From: Desulfobacter sp.
GTDB lineage: Bacteria > Desulfobacterota > Desulfobacteria > Desulfobacterales > Desulfobacteraceae
Reading direction: 5' to 3'
Assembly: GCA_028768525.1 (NCBI GenBank)
Contig: CP054837.1
Span: 5,932,001-5,996,000 of the forward strand
Length of the DNA: 64,000 nucleotides
Shown here: one piece after another, positions 43,949 through 51,420 of the stretch
Layout: each line of letters starts with the position of its first letter
How positions within the stretch are numbered: the first letter of the stretch is position 1
The notes under the pieces: model-generated
What the model saw: only the letters and a program-made list of their open reading frames with translations
Database searches by the model: none
Told to the model about the DNA's origin: nothing
Translations under genes and position numbers: made by a program

Positions 43949-45773
43949 TGGGGCTGTCCTCTTTCAAGCTCGGGAAAACCAGGGTGAAACAGGTCCCTTT
44001 TCCCGGTGTGCTGGTACATGATATCTCTGCCGAATGGCTTTCCGTGATCTGGTTCACCACAGAAAGCCCCAGGCCGATCCCCTTGTCCCTGAAACTGACA
44101 AAGGGGTCGAATATTTTTTCAATTTCTGTCTGGCCGATGCCGCAGCCGCGGTCCTCAACCGCGACAATGGTAGTATCTTCAGCGCCCCGGGTCAAGTTAA
44201 CGGATACGGAACCGCCTTTGGGCATGGCCTGAACCGCGTTGAGCAGCAAGTTGTAAAAGACTTGTCGAAGCTGATCGGCGTCCCCGCTGATTTCTGCCTG
44301 TTCCATATCTGTGTTGAATGTATACCCTTTGGGGCCGTATTGGACCTTGAAGCCGTCAAGGATCTCACCCATCAGCAGGGTAAGGTCCATGGGCCGGAAC
44401 CTTGGGGACGGGGGTTTGGCAAAATCAAGAAAAGCGGTAAGGGTGTTGTTCAGCCGTTCCACCTCATCCATGATGAACAAGGCCGCTTTTTCCCGCATTT
44501 CCAGTGGGCGGTCCGGGTTGGCCACCACCTGGGCCGCCCCCTGGATGATGCCCAAAGGATTTTTAATTTCATGGGCGATGCCGGCGGTCATCTGCCCGAC
44601 CGCAGCAAGCTTTTCGCTGCGGGCAAGCTCCTTATAGGTCCGTTCAAGTTCCGTTGAACTGGTTTTCAGTGAGGCGGCCATACGGTTGAAGGCCGAGGCC
44701 AGGGCCGCAGCAATATCGGGGTCCCGGATATCGACTTTATGATCCAGGTCTCCGCTGGAAATCCGTTCGATCCCCTGTTTGAGCCGGGCCATGGGGCGGA
44801 CAATATTCAGGGCAATGAGATAGGAAAGCAGGGACGCCAGAAAGATACCGCCGAAGACAAGGCCGATCATGTTCCGCCGCACTTCGGATACATTTTCGAA
44901 AAGGTCGGAAACGGGCAGGGTGACGCCGACCACCCAGCGGCTGTCCGGATAATCTGCGTAAGCCGTGAAATACTGGCGGTCCTGGTAGCTTGTCATGGCG
45001 AATTTTTTTCCAGGGGACTCATCTGACAGGGCCTGGGGCGGGGCCATGTCCTGGTAGACCTGCCGGAGCAGATCGGCCCGGAAGGGGTTGCGGGGGGAGC
45101 GTACCAGGGCGGGATGAGCAATGACCCGCCCGGTCTCCCGGTCAAACATATAGGCCACCCCCCGGCTGCCGATTTTTATGGTTCCCAGGAATTTTGAAAA
45201 AGATGAAATATCAATGTCAATCCCGCAGACGGCCTGCAGTTTCCGGTCTGCATCGTAAATGGGCACGGACACGGTGATTCCGGGTTTTTGGGTGGAGGCA
45301 AACAGGTAGACCTTTGTCCAGTGGACCCCCAGGCTGGTCAGTGCCCCCTGGTACCAGGGCCGGATTCTGGGATCAAAGGTGGCGTGGACCTCGGGTATCT
45401 GGGCGGGAGACATGAGAAACCTTCCGGTCTCATCCCCGAAATTGATATTGAAAAATTCTGGATGTTCCCGCCGGAACAATTGAAAATACCTTAAAATCTC
45501 ATTGTCATCGGTCATGTCAATGAGTCCCTGTTCAAACAGGGATTTGATCAGCTGAACATTATAGGTATGGTGGGATAGAAAGGCTTCCACCCGTTTGGAT
45601 ATCTGGTCTGCAGATCCGATGGCGAACGCCTGCATCTGGTGCTCAATGATCCGGGTCGCCTGGATAAAACAAAAATACCCGGTGCCCGGGATGACCAGGA
45701 TGATGATCAGAATCAGGGCTGAAAAAATCCTGAGGCGGAAGGAATGCATCAGCCTGTACGGCAGCAGGTTCAT
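43923..45773 (-). CDS. dCache-domain sensor histidine kinase
   Basis: 616 residues. TM1 (about 12-35), a large periplasmic dCache domain (about 36-285), TM2 (about 290-312), HAMP (313-370), HisKA with His401 in AGIAHEIKNPL, and HATPase with DRGCGIGQ and GIGLGLSVV. In the sensor domain R138-P-W140-Y141 and Asp186 match the R-x-W-Y...D pattern reported for amino-acid-binding dCache_1AA receptors (R126, W128, Y129, D173 in PctA), with Phe at the Tyr121 place. This predicts an amino acid or similar amine-carboxylate ligand. It overlaps the lipoprotein gene by 4 bp and the regulator gene by 26 bp. Confidence 0.92.
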   Translation of the reverse strand: MNLLPYRLMHSFRLRIFSALILIIILVIPGTGYFCFIQATRIIEHQMQAFAIGSADQISKRVEAFLSHHTYNVQLIKSLFEQGLIDMTDDNEILRYFQLFRREHPEFFNINFGDETGRFLMSPAQIPEVHATFDPRIRPWYQGALTSLGVHWTKVYLFASTQKPGITVSVPIYDADRKLQAVCGIDIDISSFSKFLGTIKIGSRGVAYMFDRETGRVIAHPALVRSPRNPFRADLLRQVYQDMAPPQALSDESPGKKFAMTSYQDRQYFTAYADYPDSRWVVGVTLPVSDLFENVSEVRRNMIGLVFGGIFLASLLSYLIALNIVRPMARLKQGIERISSGDLDHKVDIRDPDIAAALASAFNRMAASLKTSSTELERTYKELARSEKLAAVGQMTAGIAHEIKNPLGIIQGAAQVVANPDRPLEMREKAALFIMDEVERLNNTLTAFLDFAKPPSPRFRPMDLTLLMGEILDGFKVQYGPKGYTFNTDMEQAEISGDADQLRQVFYNLLLNAVQAMPKGGSVSVNLTRGAEDTTIVAVEDRGCGIGQTEIEKIFDPFVSFRDKGIGLGLSVVNQITESHSAEISCTSTPGKGTCFTLVFPSLKEDSPNGGTDIID

Positions 45774-46687
45774 TGAACGGCTTCCAGGGCCAGGGCTGAT
45801 ATCTCCCTGGAGAGGTAAGGGTTGGCAGTGTTCCGGGCCGCCCAGGCAGATGCCTTTTCAACTAGGGAGACCCCAGGGCCGGGCCGTGTCAACATATGTT
45901 TCAGGGCAAATCCGGTTTCCATGCTGGAAAAGAATCGGTCATAGAGCATATCAACGGCCTTAAGGGCCTCCTCTTCCGATCCCGGATGGCGCACCAGTTC
46001 CAGCAGGGCGACCTGGGCCCAGTATTTTACGGGGGCAGATTGTTTGATTGTGGGAAATTCCTCGGGCCTGGCCAGGTTCACCCAGGGTTCCGGAGGGGAA
46101 AGGTTCATGGGCACGGAGGAAAAATCCCGGACAATGGCCCTGAAATGGCGGCGTCCGGTTTCAGTACTTCCGGTCTGCCCGTCCAGAGCAGGATGGCAGA
46201 GGGTGGTATGGATCCAGCCCAGGTACCAATGGGTTTTGGCAACGACATCATCCATATCCGGATAGGCCTTGAGCACTGCTTTGAAGTCATTTGCCGCCTT
46301 GAGGATATCAATGGGTTTTGCAAAGCGGTAGTCGGGTTCCAGGTGGAGATAAGCCAACCCCAGGGCGGCATGGCCGCATTCCAACCGGTTTTCAGGAAAG
46401 AGTGCGGCCACGGCCCTTAAGGCGGCGCTTTTTCTTTTTTTATCCTCAAATACCGATGCGGCGTAATTCAGCTGTCCGGCTGCCGTTGAGAATCTGGGAA
46501 TTTTAATGCCGTCCTGAATGATTTCGGGGATTTCATTTCCGGCGGAAGAGTGCCTCTTCTCCTGGGTACAGCCCTGGAGCCCTAAAGACAGGAGCAGGGC
46601 AAGCAGGCATAAAACTGCCGGCGGAAAGAAGCCTTTTCCTGCCGGGAAATCAGATTTCAGCCAGGATGTTCCCGAAAAGGATGGCAC
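45770..46687 (-). CDS. TPR-like lipoprotein, function unknown
   Basis: 305 residues. An unusually long N-region (about 20 residues) precedes a hydrophobic core and a lipobox LQGC with Cys40. The mature part is helical with TPR-like stretches (AALGLAYLHLEPDYRFAKPI, WYLGWIHTTL, YWAQVALLELVRHPG). The start ATG lies inside the end of the M20 gene (38-bp overlap); no other start codon precedes the signal. The stop overlaps the sensor kinase start (ATGA). A periplasmic or membrane accessory to the kinase or transporter is possible, but that is only inferred from position. Confidence 0.72.
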   Translation of the reverse strand: MPSFSGTSWLKSDFPAGKGFFPPAVLCLLALLLSLGLQGCTQEKRHSSAGNEIPEIIQDGIKIPRFSTAAGQLNYAASVFEDKKRKSAALRAVAALFPENRLECGHAALGLAYLHLEPDYRFAKPIDILKAANDFKAVLKAYPDMDDVVAKTHWYLGWIHTTLCHPALDGQTGSTETGRRHFRAIVRDFSSVPMNLSPPEPWVNLARPEEFPTIKQSAPVKYWAQVALLELVRHPGSEEEALKAVDMLYDRFFSSMETGFALKHMLTRPGPGVSLVEKASAWAARNTANPYLSREISALALEAVQ

Positions 46688-47795
46688 GTTCCCAGAGGCT
46701 TGCCTTTTGTATGTATTCGTCTTCGCTATGGTCTTTTTCCCCTGCAGGCCCTAAACCGTCAATGACGGGAATGCCCTGTTCGGCAATAATATTGGCATCG
46801 GATACCCCTTGCCGGAGTTCCGGCTGCACAGGGGTTCCCAATTCTTGGGCCAGATTTTGGATTTTGTCAAATAATTCCTGATTGCCCTGGGTCTGGGGCA
46901 TGGGGGGGCGGCCGGATCTTACCGCCATTGTTGCGGCGGTGCCCGGGATGGTGCAGGTGGCCACAATTTCATCAAGCCTCTGTCTGACGCTGTCTGCATC
47001 TTCAGGGGTCAGGAATCTGAAATCCAGCCTGGCTGTGGCATGGTCGGGTACGGTGTTGGGGCCGATGCCGCCGCTTATTGTTCCCACATTGGCGGAGATG
47101 CCTTTTTCCGGCCGGTTCATGGCCTCGATGGCAATTGCTTTATGGGCGAATTCAAGGATGGCCGATGCCTTGTCGGCGCCGGCAAAGGCGGCATGGCCGG
47201 CCTTGCCGGTAAGGGTCAGTTCTGCGGAGAGGTTTCCCTTGCGGCCGGTGACAATCTCATTGTTCATCCCGCCTGCTTCCAGCACATAGGCCAGGCGGGA
47301 GTGGCGGGCTTCGTCCGCAATAAGCCCCCTTGAGGTGGGGGAACCGATCTCTTCATCGCTGTTAAAGACAAAGGTAACGGGCAGGGTTTTGAGCAGGCCC
47401 GTAGCCACCAGTGCCCGCAATGCAAATATTCCCACCACAAGCCCGCCTTTCATGTCGGCCACCCCAGGGCCGTAGCACTTGGTCTCATCTTCCCTGTACC
47501 AGTTAAATGGGGAGTCCTCAGGAAAAACTGTATCCATGTGCCCGGTGATGAGGATCTGGCCTTTGGGGGTCCGGGCGGCGGCCGGCGACCGTGCAATGAG
47601 GTGGTTGCCAAGCTCTGCCTGCTCGCAGAATTCACAGGAAAATCCCATATCCGTCATCACCCTGGAAATGTGGCGGCCCACCCGGTCCACCCCGGCCTTG
47701 TTTCTGGAGTAGCTCTGGATAAGAACCAGCTCTTCCATGAGTTTAAAGAGTTCGGGCCTGTGCCTGTCGATGTAGCTTGAAATATCTGAAATCAT
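46650..47795 (-). CDS. M20 family metallo-amidohydrolase (carboxypeptidase G2-like)
   Basis: 381-residue cytoplasmic di-zinc hydrolase that cleaves a peptide or acyl-amide bond. Metal ligands: ITGHMDTVFPED, YGPGVADMKGG and NSDEEIGS with the catalytic Glu, and EAGGMNNE. The dimerisation domain (NLSAELTLTGKAGHAAF) is in place, and a late KDHSEDEYI supplies the last His. The overall pattern is closest to carboxypeptidase G2 (glutamate-releasing), but ArgE/DapE-type substrates cannot be excluded. It follows the KamA gene after a hairpin (87-bp gap). Confidence 0.85.
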   Translation of the reverse strand: MISDISSYIDRHRPELFKLMEELVLIQSYSRNKAGVDRVGRHISRVMTDMGFSCEFCEQAELGNHLIARSPAAARTPKGQILITGHMDTVFPEDSPFNWYREDETKCYGPGVADMKGGLVVGIFALRALVATGLLKTLPVTFVFNSDEEIGSPTSRGLIADEARHSRLAYVLEAGGMNNEIVTGRKGNLSAELTLTGKAGHAAFAGADKASAILEFAHKAIAIEAMNRPEKGISANVGTISGGIGPNTVPDHATARLDFRFLTPEDADSVRQRLDEIVATCTIPGTAATMAVRSGRPPMPQTQGNQELFDKIQNLAQELGTPVQPELRQGVSDANIIAEQGIPVIDGLGPAGEKDHSEDEYIQKASLWERAILFGNILAEI

Positions 47796-47836
47796 TTATC
47801 TGCCTACAAATTTAATAAAGCCTTCTGAAATAAAGG

Positions 47837-47867
47837 GCCCCCGGTGGTTGATCCAACCGCCGGGGGC
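47837..47867 (-). terminator. hairpin between the KamA-like and M20 genes, probable partial terminator
   Basis: GCCCCCGGTGGTTG (47837-47850) pairs with CAACCGCCGGGGGC (47854-47867), 13 of 14 pairs plus one wobble, 3-nt loop. On the minus strand it is followed by a broken T-run (CTTTATTT). It could split the six-gene run into two expression levels. Confidence 0.65.
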
Positions 47868-47882
47868 AATGATGGGGTGAAC

Positions 47883-49448
47883 TTAATTTTTGCTGAATGC
47901 AAAATTTTCGTTGTTGTAAATGGCCGGATCTGCATCGGGATACTTGACCACTTCACCGTTCCAGGGCTTTTTCATGATCACGTCTCCGGCCTCATGGCCC
48001 TGAACATTGCTTTTGTGCAGGGGGATTTTGCCCCCGGCCGTGGCAATGTATCTGGGCACGGCATCGCCGGAGATATTGCCGTACATGCTTTCCACAATCT
48101 CCCTTCCCCTTTCCACCGGTACCCTGAAATGAATGAACTGGGGGTTTCTGTAGGAGCAGTTGAAGATGTAGTAGGGCCTTACATAGTTTTCCTGGATGGT
48201 TTCGCACAGCTTCCACATTTTGGTGCGGGTATCGTTGATGCCCCGCAGGAGTACGGCCTGGTTAAGTACGGCAAAAACATTTTTTGAAATGTTTTTAAAG
48301 GCCAGGCCCGAGGCCGGGGTCATTTCCTGGGCCGTGTTGATCTGGGTGACCACCCGGACGGGTTTTCTCTCGTTGGAGGCGGCCAGGATATCCAGCAGTT
48401 CGCTGTCCACCCGCTGGGGGGCGGTGACGGGGATCCGGGTGCCCAGGCGCTTTAGCTTGACGTGGTCAATCTCGTCCAGGGCCGTAAGGATTTTGTTCAG
48501 GATTTTGTTGGGCAGGACAAAGGAATCCCCGCCGGTGACCAGAACGTCCCTGATCCGTTCGTTCTTCCGGATGTAGTCCAGGGCCTCTTCATAGGCCTGG
48601 TCCGTATAGATCCGGTCTTTTTTGCCGATATGGGCCAGGCGCAGGCAGTGGGTGCAGTACATGGCGCACATATTGGTGGCCTTGATGGTCACCACCCTGG
48701 GGTAAAACTGGTCAATGAGGCGGGCAGGGGAGTGGTCAGCGGCAACCGGGGGGATTTCCACACCCACATTGTCCACCATTTCACCGGTGGGAACGGACTG
48801 GAGCAGCACCGGATCGTTGGCGGTCACCGTCTGGATCAGGCTTGCGTAATAGGGGGTCAGCCGCATGCGGTAGTCTTTTGTCACCCGGGTGACTTCCTGG
48901 ATCACCTTCTCGGGCAGGTCAATGATTTTGGACAGGTCCTCTACCGTATCAATGCAGTTTTTAATCTGGCCGGAATAGGAGTTCCAGTCCGCATCGCTCA
49001 TCTTCAGGTATTTTTTGATCCGGGCCTGGTTTTCCTGGATCTTGTCCCAGAGTTCAAAGCCAGAGGGGGCTTCCTCGGTTTTTGCGTTCAGATACTGGTC
49101 CACCCGTGCAATGGCCTCTTCAACGATGGGCAGGGCCCTATATACCCGGCCGCCCACTGAAACGGAATGTTCGTCAATGGCTTCATGCTTTCTGGCGATG
49201 GGGGCCAGGTCTTCCCGGGTCAGCCCGAAGGCTGCCGGTGAGATATTGTTTTGGTTTTTGAGCTGGTTCAGTTTAGAGAATAGGGCGACAATGGGGGCGG
49301 TCAGTTCCTGGGAGGCTGCCGCCCGGACCAGGTCGTCGATTTCTGCTTTGAGGCCGGGATCACCGGTGCCGGTGTCCCCGTCAAAAAGGTGGTCAAAGAA
49401 ATTTAAGGTAAAGGTGTCAAGGGATTTATCCTTGCATGTGGCAGACAT
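47883..49448 (-). CDS. KamA family radical SAM aminomutase homologue, substrate unknown
   Basis: 521 residues. The radical SAM cluster motif is C261-AMY-C265-TH-C268; the long N-terminal helical region and the opening TPYYASLIQ and YPRVVTIKATNM match lysine 2,3-aminomutase. The PLP enzymes' C-terminal part is present, but the sites that bind the lysine side chain differ: the Asp of the CDLS-type motif (Asp293 in clostridial enzyme) is replaced in FNCSYRNPQFIHF, and the Asp of VVDAPGGGGK (Asp330) is missing in YIATAGGKIPL. So it is unlikely to act on lysine. It starts 1 bp after the ATP-grasp stop, with GGAG inside that gene. Confidence 0.88.
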   Translation of the reverse strand: MSATCKDKSLDTFTLNFFDHLFDGDTGTGDPGLKAEIDDLVRAAASQELTAPIVALFSKLNQLKNQNNISPAAFGLTREDLAPIARKHEAIDEHSVSVGGRVYRALPIVEEAIARVDQYLNAKTEEAPSGFELWDKIQENQARIKKYLKMSDADWNSYSGQIKNCIDTVEDLSKIIDLPEKVIQEVTRVTKDYRMRLTPYYASLIQTVTANDPVLLQSVPTGEMVDNVGVEIPPVAADHSPARLIDQFYPRVVTIKATNMCAMYCTHCLRLAHIGKKDRIYTDQAYEEALDYIRKNERIRDVLVTGGDSFVLPNKILNKILTALDEIDHVKLKRLGTRIPVTAPQRVDSELLDILAASNERKPVRVVTQINTAQEMTPASGLAFKNISKNVFAVLNQAVLLRGINDTRTKMWKLCETIQENYVRPYYIFNCSYRNPQFIHFRVPVERGREIVESMYGNISGDAVPRYIATAGGKIPLHKSNVQGHEAGDVIMKKPWNGEVVKYPDADPAIYNNENFAFSKN

Positions 49449-49449
49449 T

Positions 49450-50844
49450 TTAATTCTCCGTTTCTATTTGTGTGGTAAAGGTCAGCTCAATCATTTTGCG
49501 GGCCTGGGTAATTCCCTGGTCCACGCTCCCATGATCCTGGCCCACGGCGACAACCCGTGCAAGAAACGCACCTTCTGCCAGCACGAAATTGGTGCCGATA
49601 TGCTCAAGGATCAAATAGTCTTTTTTCAACCGGCCCTTGGCCACGTTTTCAAATGTTTCCTGTTCCCGGGTCTGCTGGGGAATGTAGGTCTCTGTACACA
49701 CGGGCTGGTGGATTTTATAGTTATAGGTGCCCCAGTGTACCGGCGGGGCCAGTGGATTCATTTCCACGGCGTTGGCCGGAAAGTGGCCTTCGATCACCGC
49801 CCATAGTTCCAGTTCAGGCAGGTTGGGGGCATCCGGGGGCAGGGCCTGGTCCAGGGTGCAGCAAAATTCAAGGGTGGTGCCCTGTTTTCTTGCGTTGATT
49901 TCCAGGAACCGGATTTCTCCTTCCCCGGTGATGATATAATCGCAGCCAAATATGCCGCGGTATCCCTGACCGGCAAGCCAGTGTCCCACGGTGCGGGTAT
50001 ACTCCATCATTTCACGGGTCTGGTCCGGGGTGGCGGTGGAGGGAAAGGTGGACCCGGTAAAGCGGTTGCCGTCTTCAATGCGCTGGTCCGCCACTCCGGC
50101 GATGAAAACATCCTCCTCGCCGGCAACAACGGCCAGGACCGTTGGGTCCAGGGTGTGGGGCATGAACCGGGAAATGATGTAGGAGGTCTCCTCCCCGTTG
50201 AATTTGTCCTCAATGTCCTTCCGGCAGGCGGCCACGGTGGAGTTGATGCCGGCAGCGGAGTATTCCTTGGTCACAAATATGCCGTCGGTCCACTGGTCCC
50301 AGAGCCGGTCGGTGGCCGAGATGAGGGCGCCGTAGGAACTGCAGAGTTCAAAGTCAACCACCGGCACCATCTGTCCGAGTTCGGACATCTGCAGGGTTTT
50401 ATTATTGGCCCTGGCGGCGATTTCCTTATCCGGCCCCAGAATAGTGACCCCCTGGATCTCATCAAGGGTCATCTCCGGAATGCTTTCGTACATGTTGATA
50501 AACAGGCCGGACTGGCGCCTTAGAATCTGTTTGATCAGGGAAATCACCTTGGGGGTTTGTGATACGGCCGTCACGAACTGCCTGGCGTTGATCCGGCAGC
50601 TTTTTTTCAGGACGCACTCTCCTTTGGTTTTTTCCACAAGGGGGTTGATGACGATGAGGTTGTCATAGTTGTATTGTTCCAGAACGTCGGGAACAATGGC
50701 GATAAATTGGAAGGGACGGTTAAAATAGCGGGTCAGGGCTTTGTTTAAAAAGTGATTCAGCCCGTAGTTTTTCAATTCCCCGATGTAGAGGAAATAATCT
50801 TTATCCTCGTCCAGCCGGAAATTGGAAAAATGTATGACAGACAT
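49450..50844 (-). CDS. ATP-grasp ligase-like protein
   Basis: 464 residues. The ATP-grasp signature near the end of the catalytic core is CDYIITGEGEIRFLEINARK with metal ligands Glu315 and Asn317. Upstream, SYIISRFMPHTLDPTVLAVV forms the central strands, and the N-terminal 130 residues (FSNFRLDEDKDYFLYIGELK) are a pre-ATP-grasp-like domain. Such enzymes join a carboxylate to an amine through an acyl-phosphate. The family subgroup is not one I can name. Translational coupling to the KamA-like gene suggests the ligase uses the aminomutase product, or supplies its substrate. Confidence 0.82.
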   Translation of the reverse strand: MSVIHFSNFRLDEDKDYFLYIGELKNYGLNHFLNKALTRYFNRPFQFIAIVPDVLEQYNYDNLIVINPLVEKTKGECVLKKSCRINARQFVTAVSQTPKVISLIKQILRRQSGLFINMYESIPEMTLDEIQGVTILGPDKEIAARANNKTLQMSELGQMVPVVDFELCSSYGALISATDRLWDQWTDGIFVTKEYSAAGINSTVAACRKDIEDKFNGEETSYIISRFMPHTLDPTVLAVVAGEEDVFIAGVADQRIEDGNRFTGSTFPSTATPDQTREMMEYTRTVGHWLAGQGYRGIFGCDYIITGEGEIRFLEINARKQGTTLEFCCTLDQALPPDAPNLPELELWAVIEGHFPANAVEMNPLAPPVHWGTYNYKIHQPVCTETYIPQQTREQETFENVAKGRLKKDYLILEHIGTNFVLAEGAFLARVVAVGQDHGSVDQGITQARKMIELTFTTQIETEN

Positions 50845-50931
50845 TTTTCACATCCTGATTATTCATGGGTTTTAGGTTGCCTGGCAGGTGTTTGCCTTTC
50901 CGTTAAAGGTTTTTTAGGTCTCTGTTTGGTG

Positions 50932-50960
50932 CAGATAAGCTAAAAAAAATGGAATGTCAA
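50932..50960 (-). promoter_or_regulatory. sigma-70-like promoter of the ATP-grasp/KamA unit
   Basis: Minus strand TTGACA (50960-50955), 17-bp spacer, TATCTG (50937-50932). The -35 is perfect, the -10 weak, as for a regulated promoter. Start site would lie about 80 bp before the ATG. Confidence 0.5.
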
Positions 50961-51067
50961 GACAAAAAGAAAGGGGAAATTTTTCATTTACAAATCCCGG
51001 CCAAAAAGATAGATTTCACCTGGTGGCGGGGCATCCGGCAGCTATGGAAAATGATGAAAACCACCAA

Positions 51068-51085
51068 ATTGATGAAATGCTCAAT
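51068..51085 (+). promoter_or_regulatory. palindromic upstream activator site 1 (imperfect copy)
   Basis: ATTGATGA-AA-TGCTCAAT. The left arm is identical to site 2; the right arm matches 6 of 8. Centre is 82 bp from that of site 2, near eight helical turns. Confidence 0.6.
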
Positions 51086-51149
51086 TTTGCTTCTTGATCG
51101 GTTTCTAATGCCCGTCCCGGGGAAAATCCGGTCCCGACCGCTGATAAAG

Positions 51150-51167
51150 ATTGATGATTTCATCAAT
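51150..51167 (+). promoter_or_regulatory. palindromic upstream activator site 2 (perfect copy)
   Basis: ATTGATGATTTCATCAAT, perfect 8-bp arms around TT. Its centre is about 75 bp before the predicted sigma-54 start, the usual place for an NtrC-type activator site. Candidate binder: the regulator at 42572-43948. Confidence 0.65.
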
Positions 51168-51206
51168 TCTTAACCATAAAACTTTAAAAAATTATTGGAA
51201 AAACGA

Positions 51207-51223
51207 CTGGCACGGGAATTGCT
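51207..51223 (+). promoter_or_regulatory. sigma-54 (RpoN) promoter of the TAXI-TRAP unit
   Basis: CTGGCACGGGAATTGCT matches the consensus YTGGCACG-N4-TTGCW at every specified position, with 10 bp between the -24 GG and -12 GC. Predicted start near 51235, leaving a leader of about 186 nt before the ATG at 51421. Confidence 0.85.
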
Positions 51224-51282
51224 GATTGCTGTAGTCGTCGGTTTGATCTGTTGTAAAGAATCACAGGCATGCACAAGATACA

Positions 51283-51300
51283 AAATTACTATTGTAATTT
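51283..51300 (+). other. AT-rich inverted repeat in the TAXI leader
   Basis: AAATTAC-TATT-GTAATTT, perfect 7-bp arms, downstream of the predicted start. It could be an RNA hairpin or a DNA site for another regulator. Confidence 0.4.
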
Positions 51301-51420
51301 AGCCAGCATAAAAAATAGCGTTACGTAAACAAAGAAAGGAGGGAAAAGGGTAACTTGCTATAGATTTTTAATTAGCATTTATTAAAAAACATTAATTTTA
51401 AACATTATTTGGAGGTTAGG

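Larger units (their letters stand above)
50845..51420. other. 576-bp divergent control region
   Basis: Separates the ATP-grasp/KamA/M20/kinase unit (minus) from the TAXI-TRAP unit (plus). It holds a sigma-70-like promoter facing left (50932-50960), two 18-bp palindromic sites (51068-51085 and 51150-51167), a sigma-54 promoter facing right (51207-51223), a leader hairpin (51283-51300) and an orphan Shine-Dalgarno-like AAGGAGGG near 51338. A 74-codon frame inside it is not convincing as a gene. Confidence 0.75.

Noticed and set aside
47883..50844. Acetyl-beta-lysine (ablAB-type) osmolyte operon
   Set aside because: No acetyltransferase gene is adjacent, and the KamA homologue lacks the lysine-binding aspartates.
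50881..50896. Second sigma-54-like sequence (TGGCAGG...TTTGC)
   Set aside because: The spacing between GG and GC is 9 bp, not 10, and it does not face a gene correctly.
50949..51173. 74-codon plus-strand frame in the divergent control region
   Set aside because: No ribosome-binding site or similarity, and it overlaps the activator-type palindromes.
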